Under the pieces are notes generated by a model. It was not told where the DNA came from, did no database searches, and saw nothing but the letters and a program-made list of their open reading frames with translations. The translations under genes were made by a program, and so were the position numbers. A stretch of DNA of 64,000 nt, taken from Homarus americanus (Eukaryota; Arthropoda; Malacostraca; Decapoda; Nephropidae). The stretch spans positions 85,001-149,000 of the forward strand of contig NW_024735312.1 in assembly GCF_018991925.1 (NCBI RefSeq), in the 5' to 3' direction. Positions 22,888 to 34,821 of this stretch are shown in pieces (position 1 is the stretch's first letter; the number at the start of each line of letters is the position of its first letter).

Positions 22888-22935
<48 letters not shown>
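22793..22935. repeat. (GGAA)n and (CA)n microsatellites
   Basis: About seven GGAA units at 22793-22820 and 23 CA units at 22890-22935. Confidence 0.95.
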
Positions 22936-22937
<2 letters not shown>

Positions 22938-24564
22938 TTTCAGTTCAGTGGGTATTCAGGGATTCTTATGTTACAAACCAAGTTGGGTAGAGCACGCCGC
23001 CCCCCTTCCCAAGAACAGATGTGAAAATTTTGTGTTGTAAGTGAGGAGAACGAGGGAGTGTGAGGTGGCTTCCGTGTTTAACACTTGTTATGAGAATGGT
23101 GAAAGTATGGTGAAGGATGCTGTCTAAGGAGTGGCCTCCCCATACGCTCGCCCGTGTGGCCAGAGATCACGCGCTTATCCGGTAATACAATATTTGGTCT
23201 ATATGACATGTTTGTTCAGCAAGATAATTCCTGCTTGGCCGTAGAGGATCATTTGTCTCGCTGTGATCACCATTATGCAACATCAGTATAGCTGTGTGAG
23301 GTTTAGACAGCGTCTTTCTCCACACATTTGGTGTTGTGCAAGGTACGGTACACGCTGTTGTGTGCCCGTACCCCACATGATACCCAGGATCAGAATGTCA
23401 GAGGCACTCATATATTCATACCCGTCACAGTGAAACCGTAAACAGAGACTGTACTCTAATTTTCCCTCGTATATTATTGTCGTCATGTCAGGGAAGCTGT
23501 CCAGAGCTTGAGTTACTATGTCGAAGTGAAAGCTATCCAGGTGTTTTATCTACCCACCAACTGCAGGCAGTGTTAAGCGCGATGACATCCGAATTTAATA
23601 TTGGGTTTGGTGTGGTCGTTGGGATAAAAACAAGCACGGGCACTGATTGGTAGTCATCGGTGACGTCACCGCTGATGATACTTGTTTGTAGAGACCGAGT
23701 CGAGCAACTGGTGGGTAACTACACCTGTAACACTTAATATACGTCTATACATGTACCCATCGTCATCCACGTGTACTCTAAACACAGGGGGACAAAGAAA
23801 GAGGTTGCCTGAGAAGTGAGGATACTCCAGGAAACAGTTGTGTGTGGGGTGTTTGTGACCCACGGTCAGAGGGCCACCCCTGACCCGACCTACGCTCGTT
23901 CACCTTCAGGTTGTTGTCCAGCGTTGCAGTAGGTCGCGGCAGGTCTTCGCTTCTCTGATTTTACGAAATTGCTGCAGGTGTGGCGGGTTACGACACAACA
24001 TTTTTTTTTTTACATTCAGGGTAGAGATTATGGTGTTATCAACGTGTCCTTCCAGTCCACAGCTCCAGTGTTAGAAAGTTTAACCAAGAAGTATTGATCT
24101 AGTACTAGTGTAAAACTCACTAACTGTTCTTTATAATGTACCAGACAAAGGGAATGAAACTATGAGGTAATTGGCGTGTTCATTATACATTACCTAATGG
24201 TGCTGGCGACCTGTTGTGTGGAGGACACGTGGGGCAGCGGGGACTGACTCCCATCATACTTACTTCACTCTTCCTCGTCACTAGACAACTTTTTATACGA
24301 CTGTTTAAAAAAGTGGACGTATTTAGTATGGGTCACTCCGTCCGTTGGTCGGTGTGGGTGTCCCTAACATTTTCATTTGCTCGGACCTTAAACCCTGTAT
24401 CGTCTTAAGGTATTGTGATGAAAGTTCACCAGAATAATGTCGAAACAAAGTTAGCAAAGGCCATGTACCGGGATACTCTTGTTTATAGGACACAAATATC
24501 AGATATTACTGACCATACAGTGAACCTTATCGTGACATTCACCAGTAGCCATGAATGATGTCTT

Positions 24565-24567
<3 letters not shown>
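22936..24567. other. Unique stretch, no gene recognised
   Basis: It holds a 12-bp perfect palindrome GGTGACGTCACC (23659-23670) containing a full CRE, with ATTGG (inverted CCAAT) 15 bases upstream. A T11 run lies at 24001-24011. No exon is supported. Confidence 0.55.

Positions 24568-24602
<35 letters not shown>
24568..24602. repeat. (GT)n microsatellite
   Basis: About 17 GT dinucleotides. Confidence 0.96.
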
Positions 24603-24603
<1 letters not shown>

Positions 24604-24797
24604 GCATTGCAAATTTTAACACTATTTTTCAATGACCAAGCCTTGGGTGACGGAGGTAGGTTATTACTTGCTCAATTATGAACAGAACTTTGCTAACATA
24701 TCATACCGGTAGCTGAAAGTGACCACCTTCCACCTTAGTTACCGGCATCCTTCCTTCAGCAGTCACCTGTTATTGTAATATCCAACTTTCTCTTGTG

Positions 24798-25065
24798 ACC
24801 ACAGATCAATGACCACCTTACTCCAGTGACCACACCTTACTCCAGTGACCACTTAAACTCACTAACCATCTTATTCTAGCGACCACTAAACCTTATTCCA
24901 GTGACCGTCGTATTAAGTCATCACCTTACTCTAGCTACCAGGATAATCGAACGACCACCAGAGTTATAATAACCACCTTACTCCAACGACCACCATACTT
25001 TAGCAACCACCATATCTTAGTAGCCACTATAGTCAAGCGACCGCATAGTTCCAGCGACCACAGCA
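24798..25065. repeat. Ancient, decayed minisatellite
   Basis: The words GACCACCTTACTCCAGT and GCGACCAC recur every 20-30 bases with many substitutions. No two copies are identical beyond the first pair. Confidence 0.75.
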
Positions 25066-25572
25066 TTTCAGTGATAAAATTGTAATATCGCCAAGCACGG
25101 CTGTGGCAGTGACGTTTCATTTTAATGCCAATTGAAAAACAAAAAATATATGTTGATAGCGCGGGAGACTGTACACAGGCAATACCAAGAGACTCTCAAA
25201 TGCACCGCCTCGTTATTAAGAAACCAAGGAAGGCCATTTGGTAGATTATTACAACTGGTGCATTTTGATCTGACTTACAGCTTTTGAGATATTTTTAATT
25301 CCACTTTTGTTTGGCTGAATTTCATTTGTGAAAGTCGTAGTGGAAATTTAATATTTTGTCGCGGACATCAGCTAGTTTTTTGTGCACCCCACACTCATCC
25401 TGTGAGCGGTATCGCAAAAATGATTACAGTGAGTTTATCAGAGCCAAGTGGTCATGATATTATGGCATTGAGTATTACTGAATATTTCTAGTACCAATGT
25501 ATGTTTAGCTTGGTACATACATAGAATTTTGATTAGATACTAGATGGGAAGTGTGGATACAGCTTTAGTATA
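25066..25572. other. No gene seen
   Basis: Unique DNA without signals. Confidence 0.6.
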
Positions 25573-25785
25573 TCATCTCGTAGTGGCAGACACCTGAGTT
25601 GGTCCTTGGCTTCTGGTGGTGATGAGCGGTAAGGGAGAATGATCCTCAAGACTGTTGTCATCATCAGTAATATAACGTGGAGGGGCGACATGTTGCCTCA
25701 TCTTGGCGGTATCGACGTTCTCGCACTGAGAGACCACAACAACCACAAAAGTATCCAACATTTCCAGATATTGGTCGAGATTCAT
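25573..25785 (-). CDS. Candidate small ORF, 70 aa
   Basis: It starts at ATG in a very good context (ACC before the ATG, A at -3) with an in-frame TAA six codons upstream, and ends at TGA. The peptide begins MNLDQYLEMLDTF, has a run of valines (13-19 region), and carries an acidic patch DDDNSLED near residues 41-48. A weak donor, CAG|GTGTCT, lies in frame near 25597, so it could also be an exon. Third codon positions are well mixed and the region is not repetitive. The protein is not recognised. The + strand also has an open frame here, so coding on either strand is uncertain. Confidence 0.3.
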   Translation of the reverse strand: MNLDQYLEMLDTFVVVVVSQCENVDTAKMRQHVAPPRYITDDDNSLEDHSPLPLITTRSQGPTQVSATTR

Positions 25786-27281
25786 GGTATTGTGGAGAAT
25801 TTAAGGCCCCTTGAGTTGAGACCACGTTGGCCTCTCTCACGGACGGCTCCAGCCTGTCTCCGTCGGCAGACCGGTATCAGCTGGTCTCCGGACATGACCC
25901 TTATAACTGTCAAGAAATATTTGCATGTGAAGAGTATTTGTCTCATTAAATCTTAAGTTTTTATGCTGTACGTCGAGTAAGTGTCTCAACTAGGAAAATT
26001 TTGTAAGTGTATACACCATCATTCCAGTATGGTCATCATGAAGTGACCAGCACATAGTGTAGTTTTCAAGTATCGCTTCCGAGGCAGTGTGTGAAGGTGC
26101 TCCGCTACAAGCACAGCATTTGTTCTTATAGCCAGAGGCATTTTCTGGTGGCCAGGGTGGCTCGAGTACCTTCACTCAATGCGTTTTGCCATAGTTACGT
26201 TAGTGTGAGTTAGATACTATACACACTAACATACAGCATCTATAATTAAGTCTTTTTCCTTCTCAGTATATTGCCAGGTAACGCTTTGCTGTAGTCTGTG
26301 ATAGGAACTAAAACATATTATGAGGACGAGCAGATCAGTTAGTGTGAGTGTAAGTTTTCTTCGCTGTTTTGGTTAACATGGAAGTAATGAATAAAGGTTC
26401 TTGTATCAGTATATAGTTTAACTCGTGCCATTATACAGTGTAGTGGAAAATAAGTTTTTTATCGATATTTCTGACAATTTTGAATATGATTTACAATTGC
26501 GCTGTCACCCTCCACCGCCTGGCGAGTGTCGTCCTTGTGTCGACTCCACGTGACAATCGCTAACTCTTTATACTAATCGTAAATGTAGTATTATCCAGCA
26601 TAGTAATGGTAACACGGATGTCATAAAATTTATGTATTGTCATACTGACTATGAAGGGACTGCCCCCCCCCTACCTCCCTCCTTCCCTGTCACTAGCCCC
26701 CCCCCCAACTTAGTTACCCCCTCTCCCCCCTCCGTCACCACCAAGGCTATCATCTGCAGCATCCTGGAAGGGGGTAATGTGGAGAGGGGGGTGTCCTGGA
26801 AATCCCTCCCTCAGCGATTTATATCCTCCATTTCGCTCCAGTAATTTCCACTACAGGATCAGCTCAGGTCTTAGTTTACTTATCATTTAAATACCCGGGA
26901 TTTTCGTGGCCTTCGCTGTGTATTTTCCTGTTATTAATTATTTTTATTTGTCATTCCTTTCAAGACGAATCCACCAAGACCAACACTTACAGCTGTTAGG
27001 TTATAATATTTATATTCACAAGTCCACCGTAGAACATGTGGGTGTTATCCATGTTATCGAACTTAACACAGATACAACTAGTCACTAGTGCTTTAAAACA
27101 CCTGAGTATCGGACGATTTAGAATATTAAAAAAAAATAATAATAAAAAAAAATACACGCGGGTAATTGGTCCAAAATGGGTGTTGAAATCTGTTGATTGT
27201 TGGGGATTAGTTGACATTGTTTCTGAACTGTTGTGAAAGAGGTGAGGCGAGATGATTCCAACAGTACATTACAGATGGAAA
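25786..27281. other. Unique stretch, no gene recognised
   Basis: C-rich homopolymer blocks lie at 26661-26740 and an A-rich run at 27127-27152. There is no convincing exon. Confidence 0.55.
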
Positions 27282-27286
27282 TACAC

Positions 27287-27331
<45 letters not shown>
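27282..27331. repeat. (CA)n microsatellite
   Basis: About 24 CA dinucleotides with one GC interruption. Confidence 0.96.
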
Positions 27332-27334
<3 letters not shown>

Positions 27335-27351
27335 TTAATGGAAGTCACCCT

Positions 27352-27556
27352 TAATAGACTATCATCTCCCTAATAGACTATCATCTCCCCCTAATAGACT
27401 ATCATCTCCCCCTAATAGACTATCATCTCCCCCTAATAGACTATCATCTCCCCCTAATAGACTATCATCTCCCCCTAATAGACTATCATCTCCCCCTAAT
27501 AGACTCTCATCCCCCCCTAATAGACTATCATCTCCCCCTAATAGACTCTCATCATG
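27352..27556. repeat. 21-bp minisatellite, about 10 copies
   Basis: The unit TAATAGACTATCATCTCCCC plus C is almost invariant; two copies carry CTCTCAT. The 21-bp period is a multiple of three, so one minus-strand frame translates to DDSLLGG heptads. I regard that as a by-product. Confidence 0.96.
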
Positions 27557-27632
27557 GACCCAGCACGTGAGGACTGTTGTTCCCCGTGGAATATCCGGGG
27601 AAATTTGGCTGACACGTATCCAACAGTAGGGC

Positions 27633-27725
27633 ACGGGAAGGGGGGGGAGGGAGGAAAAGAAGGAAGGACGGAGGGAGAGAAGGAAGGAGGGAGGGAATGA
27701 AAAAAGGAGGGTTGGAAGGGAGGGT
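27633..27725. repeat. Purine tract (GGGA/GGAA)
   Basis: Imperfect GGAAGG and GGGAGG words over about 90 bases, G-rich on the + strand, directly right of the 21-bp array. Confidence 0.88.
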
Positions 27726-27856
27726 TTACCAAGGTACCTGTCAGCCAGTTCATGTTGCCTTCGTTTTTTTTAGGTGAGTGAAAGTGTGTGAAGATGGTCC
27801 TGATTATTGACAGCTAATATTGCCATCTCTTATTGCAGCAGCTGTACTTGAGGGAA

Positions 27857-27970
27857 AGTTATGTATGTATGTATGTGCGTGTGTGAAGAGGCTTTAATGT
27901 TGAGTTTATGTATGTATGTATGTATGTATGTATGTATGTATGTGCGTGTGTGAAGAGGCTTTAATGTTGT
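27857..27970. repeat. Duplicated (GTAT)n block
   Basis: (GTAT)n followed by GTGCGTGTGTGAAGAGGCTT and TAATGTTG occurs twice. The copies differ only in the length of the GTAT run. Confidence 0.93.
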
Positions 27971-28086
27971 GATTTTTTTTTGTCATTTCTCTGTTATGTT
28001 CTCCATCTGTTTTTAGGAGGATTCAAGTTGGTTCTTTATTATCCTGGACACCTGCAGCAGCACACACCTCTACCCATCTACATGCA

Positions 28087-28088
<2 letters not shown>

Positions 28089-28178
<90 letters not shown>
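28089..28178. repeat. (GT)45 microsatellite
   Basis: Ninety bases of pure GT. A G-run lies at about 28315-28325. 28179-28700 otherwise shows no feature. Confidence 0.98.
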
Positions 28179-28180
<2 letters not shown>

Positions 28181-28715
28181 TCATTATGAAAGTCTTAGAC
28201 TGTATTCATCAAGTGCCACATTTTTGTATATGGATATTAGCCACGTGTTAATGACGTGACAGACGACATTAAAAAAAAACCTTCCAATTAACTATGATGT
28301 CTTATGTAGGAGTAGGGGGGGGGGGTACGAGTGTATATTGGTTTGTTAATGAACGACGTGTGTTGCGCTATAGAGGTGTGATGATCGCCTTGCTAGTCAT
28401 TTAACGTTGTCTGCTGGGCTCATGGAAGCGAACGAGAAGGAAAGAGTTTACTATTAATGCGTGATGGTGTATTCCTTACCTGGTCTTCTTTAGTGCTGTA
28501 TTTTTCAGGCTAAATAAACTGTTTCAATGTTAAAGTAATTGTGAGGTTTGATCAGTATTGTTATATAAAGTTATTAGACCTCCCAAAGTACTGGACCACG
28601 TGGTTTGAGTGTTATTGTCTTGTTTCGTCCGACATCTTGGATTACTACACGGCGTTGAAATTACCGAGTATATCTTGGCATTTCTTCACTGACCCAAGAT
28701 ACAGTGTTGCTCTCC

Positions 28716-28812
28716 TATTGTCATCAGTTACAGTGCTGCTACTATCATCAGTTATAGTGCTGCCACTGTCATCAGTTACAGTCCTGCCCGCCTGCTGTCA
28801 TCAGTTACAGTG
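28716..28812. repeat. 24-27-bp tandem repeat, 4 copies
   Basis: The core CATCAGTTACAGTGCTGC recurs with short insertions. Confidence 0.85.
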
Positions 28813-29013
28813 AGTTGTTTGAGGCGAGCAAAGAGACATCATCAAACTTAGCGTAACCGTTAAGACCATATCACCAGTAGCTAAGGTCACCCAACACAGG
28901 GGCCTGTTACATGGGTGTGTGAAGGACTGCCTGCCTCCTCGCACATGTGATTGGCACGTGAGTGGAGTTGTTTTGGGGACAATCCGCAGGTAAATCAGGA
29001 GATTCCGCGAGTA

Positions 29014-29156
29014 ATGGCGAACCCCCACATTATAAGGGTTGTCCAGCGAGAGGTATGGTGTACGACGGCCCTTGTGTCTGTCCAAGCTTCCGTCACATTC
29101 CCACAAATGTTCCTCTGCGTCATCGTCCCCAGCCACACAGCCGCCTATAATGGGGG
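29014..29156 (+). CDS. Candidate exon, 47 codons plus 2 bases
   Basis: The frame starts at ATG (G at -3, G at +4), begins MANPHIIRVVQREVWCTTAL and stays open to G|GTAAGT, a perfect donor, at 29157. Its second half is hydrophobic (PQMFLCVIVPS). The minus strand is open for 139 codons over the same DNA. No family is recognised. Exon status rests only on start context and donor. Confidence 0.2.
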
Positions 29157-29162
29157 GTAAGT

Positions 29163-30110
29163 TGTGTGGTCGTGATGTGATAGGCTGTGACACATGTTCC
29201 TCCAGGTAGATGTGAGTCATGATAATAATAATTATGCTGTCGTAGACGCCTCAGGTACCGCGTCTTAAGGGTGACCGCTGACCACTGTTCTGGAAGTGTA
29301 ACAAACTTGCTACTAACCGCAGCTGAGTTCGTGTTGGAGTGACTGTCAGAATGTGTTGTTTTATCCCAGGTGGTGTGGCTGCTCCTCATGACCAGTGTTT
29401 CAGGTACACATAACGGACACTGAGGTGAGCGTGTGGGCGCCGGTAGCATCTAATGGATTTATTATGGTAATATTAGGGTGCAGAGAGGACACTTACTACT
29501 GCCCTATGATTACCACGACACCAGTTCTCCTCCGCTCTAATATAAAGCGGGAATTTTATTATGTTGATTTTCAAGTATTTGTGTTAAGTTCATCTCTAAG
29601 TTGGCTTATTAAAAAAAAATTCATGTGGGAAAATCCATATATCTCTTTAGTGCTTGTTGACTTTGAGAGCTGATGAAGTCATTAATATCTGAGTCCTTTT
29701 CGTTACGTTTGTTTAGTTAAAGCGAATTAGATATTTGTTTTAATAATGATGATGATTTTCTTCTTTTGATATAGTGGTAATGAAATTGACCGAAGTCTTC
29801 AGTTTAGTAAGTAAATAATGCTGTTAGGTTAGGTTAAGTTTTAGTGTTCGGGTGGATAACTTTAAGTGACATAAACTGGGGTGAAGATTCTTCAGGTGAT
29901 CCAATAGATCTTACAGACGTGATTTGGGAGTACAGGTATTTAACCCTTTGTTTACACCTTGTTAACATTATGAGTGTGGGGTTACAGTTGTAGGTCATGA
30001 GGGAGAGATCACCGTTAAGGTCACCTCACTTAACACAATTACAATTAAAAGCACCACATTTAACGCCATTCATCAAGAAGTGTTGGCATCTACCTTGTAT
30101 CTAAGTCAGG
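29163..30110. other. No gene seen
   Basis: Unique DNA. TTAGGTTAGGTTAAG at about 29825-29840 is a short telomere-like word. Confidence 0.55.
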
Positions 30111-30120
30111 AGAGAGAGAG

Positions 30121-30170
<50 letters not shown>
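30111..30170. repeat. (GA)n-(GT)n compound microsatellite
   Basis: Seven GA units run into about 22 GT units. Confidence 0.96.
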
Positions 30171-31298
30171 GATGAATGGGTGAATGTGTGTGTGTGTGTT
30201 TGTAGGTCAGCTGGACGTCAGTGGGGATGCCCCAGGAGAGGTGAACCACTGTCACCTGCCGCCACTTCACTCACTGTGTCCTCCACTCTAGGTGTGAGCC
30301 ACTACCAGCTTGTCTTCCGTGACCACTTTATTAGGAGAAACAGATCAGTGGTTCATATTTTAAGTCAGGGGAGACTCTTGATTTACTGGTTTTGCTTGGG
30401 GGCTTCCCACTGCTTGACGGACAGTAAACAAAAGACGCTCGGGTCTATCCTGGTTCTCCCCAAAATTCTTCCTCCTGCCAAGAAGCTATTTATATATTTC
30501 AAGGATAGCTGTTTGTGCTGAGAGATAATGTTGATTTTCTGGTTTGGTGCTGAGACTCACATGTGGAGGCGAGTCTTGGTGAAGTTCACTGGTGTATATG
30601 TTAAGGCTGGGAGGGGAGGGGGGTGTTGATTTAGTGGTGTGGTGTGGGTACTTCCAGATCTTGGGTGGACTCATACTTTAAACCATTGTTGAACAAGTTA
30701 TTATTGACTCAAGAGTTTGGCAGAGTCCTTGTGGGGAAATCCCAGCCCGTGCCGGCCGGCCTCTGCGCCTGTAGCACCAACGTAATGATGGGCTGTGCTT
30801 ATGTCATACACCAGTACTGCTGACTCACTTCCCACCCAACCTTCTACTCGCACACCTCTCCCCCGACTCTTTTATTATTGACTAGTAATGAATGGTAATG
30901 TGGTTGTTGCCGGTGGAGCGTCTGTATCAAGCAGTAGATTATAGTCCTGGATAGAATGTGTTGGTGATTGCTAAGAAATGTGTAATAGAATGTGGTGGAA
31001 TAAGTGCACTCGTAGACCTTACCCAATTATCGCGCCATTGTCTGGTAATGACTCACACTTAAAGTATTTTGGTGCTGGGTCGAGCTGCAGCTGTGGTATC
31101 CAGTTTCCTAAGTAATGTAAAAATGTAAGTGTACCAATATAAGTATATTTTTAGTAACTTATTGCTAAAAATTGAGACAATGTAACGTGTACTTGAGTAG
31201 TAAGATGGCGCTGCTTGAGTGCGTGTGTGGAATGAGCAGCGTGACACACCGTGTGAAAGTACTATTTTCCTGCAAACGGAAACGTAGTTGATTGCACA
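30171..31298. other. No gene recognised
   Basis: Unique DNA with an isolated kappaB-like GGGGAAATCCC near 30734. A minus-strand ATG frame (31059-31310) overlaps the CRE cluster and has no recognisable domain. Confidence 0.5.
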
Positions 31299-31362
31299 TG
31301 ACGTCAACATCTGACGTCAGACCTTAGTGGAAACTGGTTATTCAAGCAAACGATTACGTCAT
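31299..31362. promoter_or_regulatory. Triple CRE/bZIP site cluster
   Basis: Two full TGACGTCA palindromes (31299-31306 and 31312-31319) have centres 13 bases apart, and TTACGTCAT follows at 31354-31362. YY1-like AAGATGGCGCTGC (31203 region) and GGATGGCGGAG (31440 region) flank them. Dense CREs with ATGGCG words are typical of animal promoters. No exon can be assigned on either side. Confidence 0.45.
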
Positions 31363-31960
31363 AACAGCGGTTGCGTGTGACAGAGTCGACAAATTGAACG
31401 TTACGGCAGGCTGAGACCCAGGGAGCCCCTAGGGTAGACAGGATGGCGGAGTTTGTGCCTCCTATTTGTAACGCTTAAATGTGACTCGGGTTTATAATTA
31501 CCCTGCTCCTCGTCGGTCGATGTGGCTCTGTTACTGTGGCTCAGGTTTTGGGAGAGAGGCATCAACAACCAAGGCTATACCACCACCGGGTTTGCTTAGT
31601 GCAGGTGTTGTAGTACTGTACCTGCTGGGCCACACCTGACTGGTCTCGTCAACTGAGCTTGGAAACAAGCACGTCAGCGCCGGGGTTAATTGGGTCTTTT
31701 AATTATGTCTGGCTGTGTAACTATGAATTTAAACTCCCTTCCAACCTCGTTCATGTCAGACTATTATTTATTTTTGTATGTCTATCCAACATAATATTGG
31801 GCAAGTTTGACTATAGGATGTGTTTATGAAGGTGTTAATACGTAATAGAGATGAAGGTACCGCTGCTAATTGTGTAACTCATCCGCGGTAAGACTGAGAA
31901 TAATGAGGCTGTGAGGTCGTGGTGTCTGTCCGCCCGCCCGCCCGCTCCGTGAGGTACTTG
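31363..31960. other. No gene seen
   Basis: Unique DNA. A short CCCG run lies at 31930-31945. Confidence 0.55.
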
Positions 31961-31964
31961 TTAA

Positions 31965-32056
31965 CACCTGCCGCCCACCTTAACACCTGCCCTCCATAAC
32001 ACCTGTCTTCCACCTTAGCACCTACCGCCCACCTTAACACCTGCCCAACACCCTCC
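31965..32056. repeat. Short C-rich repeat, about 20-bp period
   Basis: Words TTAACACCTGCC and CCGCCCACC repeat about four times. Confidence 0.8.
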
Positions 32057-33118
32057 AAACAGAGCGAGGAATCCGATACGACAACCCTGTACTGTACACT
32101 AGTGAAGGTTTTGTCTATATCATAGGCTGTGTTTTGTTCATTCACCTTCTTGTATTATTCTGCGCATGACTTGTAGTTTACCAGAGAGCGGCGTGGAGCA
32201 AGCTGCGAGGACGGTGTTCATAAGTATCAGTCAGCCTTCTGCTTAAGGTCGTTTTAGTTCTTGTTAGGAGGCATTTGTTTGTATCCTGTACTGTACTTAC
32301 TTTCTTCCCTGGGAGATGTGTTTGTAGGTGTTCGGGTCGGGTTTTTGCCAAAATTGTGAGTAAAAGGTTAAGGTTAGTAGACTCTAGGTGTTGTGGAAGG
32401 CTCGTGGTCCAGGTGTGATGAAACCTGACAACCTTAAGAACAACAATAAACCAAACCCGGTGAGGCTTCATCCCTGCACGGTGAAGAGGGGCGTCTGGCC
32501 AGGGGGAAGCAGACAGTGGTGGTGGTTACTCAACACTGAATATATTCTCAGCACGTGGCCGTCCACTACCGCCTGTTTTGTGCCGCCAACATCTGCCACG
32601 TAATAGTGTCCACAAAACAAATTAATCGCGTGGATTGTGTCGCACATGGACAGCTTCACGATGCTACTTTAAGACTAGTTTGGCATTACCTGGCATTGAT
32701 TCCTGGGGCTCCTCCTGTCCCCTCAGAGTGTACGGCAAAGCTTCCTGAATGACAACCTCATCAACTTGGGTTTTACTGCGTGCAAACCAGTAGTCTGGTT
32801 GATCAAGAATCTTCTCAAGAAATTTGTCAAGCTACATCCTTGGGGTTTTTTGTATGAACTTTTAACATATTCAAAAGTCTAAAGGGCTTTGCTGCCAACA
32901 CTTGGTACTTCAGTGGCGCTGGGTGTGGTGATAGGTAGACACTGCTGCGGGTGACCGGTAAGAGGGTGGAGATGGGCACCTGCGTTAGTCAGGTGTGAAG
33001 AATGAATAGGAGTGATGAGCAGTGAGGACACAGACTGTATCAAACTGTTGAGTCACGAGGGAGGAGGTGTGAGTGTGGTGGCGTCATGCCCTGGCGTGAG
33101 TCTGATACTGTCTGAACC
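32057..33118. other. No gene recognised
   Basis: Unique DNA. Short ATG frames on both strands (32404 on +, 32471 on -) overlap each other and show no domain. Confidence 0.5.
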
Positions 33119-34201
33119 GCCACCTCCCACGACCTGTCCGTCCCACGCCACTACTAGCCCGTCCCACACCCACCACCTGTCCGTCCCACGCCACTACTAG
33201 CTCGTCCCACACCCACCACCTGCCCGTCCCACACCCACCACCTGTCCGTCCCACGCCACTACTAGCTCGTCCCACACCCACCACCTGCCCGTCCCACACC
33301 CACCACCTGCCCGTCCCACACCCATCACCGTCCGTCCCACACCTGCCCGTCCCACACTCCACCACCTGTCCGTCCCACGCCACTACTAGCTCGTCCCACA
33401 CCCACCGTCCCCGCCACTACTGCCCGTCCCACACCCACCACCTGCCCGCTGTCCCACACCCACGACCCGCCCGCCCCACACCCACGACCTGCCCGTCCCA
33501 CACCCACGAACTGCCCGTCCCACACCACTACTAGCCTGTCCCACACCCACCACCTGCCTGTCCCACACCCACGACCTGCCGTCCCACACCCACGACCTAC
33601 ACACCACTACTAGTCGTCCCACACCCACCTGCCCGTCCCACACCACTACTAGTTCGTCCCACACCCACGACCTGCCCCCACACCCACCTGCCCGTCCCAC
33701 ACCACTACTAGCTCATCCACACCCACGACCTGCCGTGCCGTCCCACACCCACGACCTGCCCGTCCCACACCCACCACCTGCCCGTCGCACACCACTACTA
33801 GCTCGTCCCACACCCACGACCTGCCCCTCCCATCCCACACCCACCACCTGCCCGTCCCACACCCACCACCTGCCCGTCCCACACCACTAGCTGTCCCACC
33901 CACCCTGCCCGTCCCACACCCACGACCTGCCTGTCCCACACCCACGACCTGCCCACACCCGCTGTCCCACACCACGACCTGCCTGTCCCGTCCCACACCC
34001 ACGACCTGCCTGTCCCACACCCACGACCTGCCTGTCCCACACACCCACGACCTGCCTGTCCCACACCCACGACCCGACCTGCACACCCACCACCTGCCCG
34101 TCCCCCTAGCCGTCCCACACCCACGACCTGCCTGTCCCACACCCACCACCTGCCCGTCCCACACCCACCACCTGCCCGTCCCACACCCACGACCCGACCT
34201 G
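33119..34201. repeat. Compound 21/22-bp minisatellite, C-rich on + strand
   Basis: Two monomers are mixed. One is CCCACACCCACCACCTGCCC plus GT. The other is CCCACGCCACTACTAGCTCG plus T. At the left end they form an ordered alternating pattern; further right, CCACGACCTGCC variants and many deletions dominate. Confidence 0.97.
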
Positions 34202-34821
34202 GATGCCTTTCCCCTCACTCCACACCCACCAGCCCCAGTGACTTGGAGTAATACGGTTACACGAAGCAGATAATTCTCCCCTGACGCGTGACATACAGTT
34301 AAAAGTGAGTGATATACGTGTATCAAGAGTCCCACCAAGACCGAGTAGATCAGAAATGTCAGGTTATCAGCTGTTGTTCCGGATGGTATGAATCACTTTT
34401 TTTTCCATCAGTCAAGAGTAAATAACCTGTTGTATAAGCGCGAAGCAGCGTGAGGTTATACACTGACAATCTTGATAATTTGGGTTACATAAATTAAGGT
34501 AAAAACTAAGCAGGTTATCCCCAGACGCATAGCCAAGCAGAGGCAGAACAGGTTATCCTAATATCCTAACTACCTGCCTTTACTACAATAGTGAGCTGCT
34601 CTAGTTCCGGGTGTGAGGGTGTGCCCGTGTAGGAGGGCTGTGGTCGGTACAGGTATATAAGGATGAGGATAACGGGATTAATGGGAGTGATAGGTAAGTG
34701 TTGTTATCGGAGCCCGGTGGAGAAGGTATGGGGGTAGGGCAGTGGTGATCGGATGGTTTAGGAATAAAAGATATGGTGATGGGTGTTTTAGTGACGGTCG
34801 TTTGTTAGTGTAATGGAGAGC
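34202..34821. other. No gene seen
   Basis: Unique spacer between two G/C-skewed arrays. A TATATAAGG word lies at about 34653. Confidence 0.55.

Noticed and set aside
33084..34338. Gly/Val/Trp-rich minus-strand frames resembling glycine-rich or silk-like proteins
   Set aside because: They come from the C-rich 21/22-bp array read backwards. The composition is set by the repeat, with no signal peptide or conserved flank.
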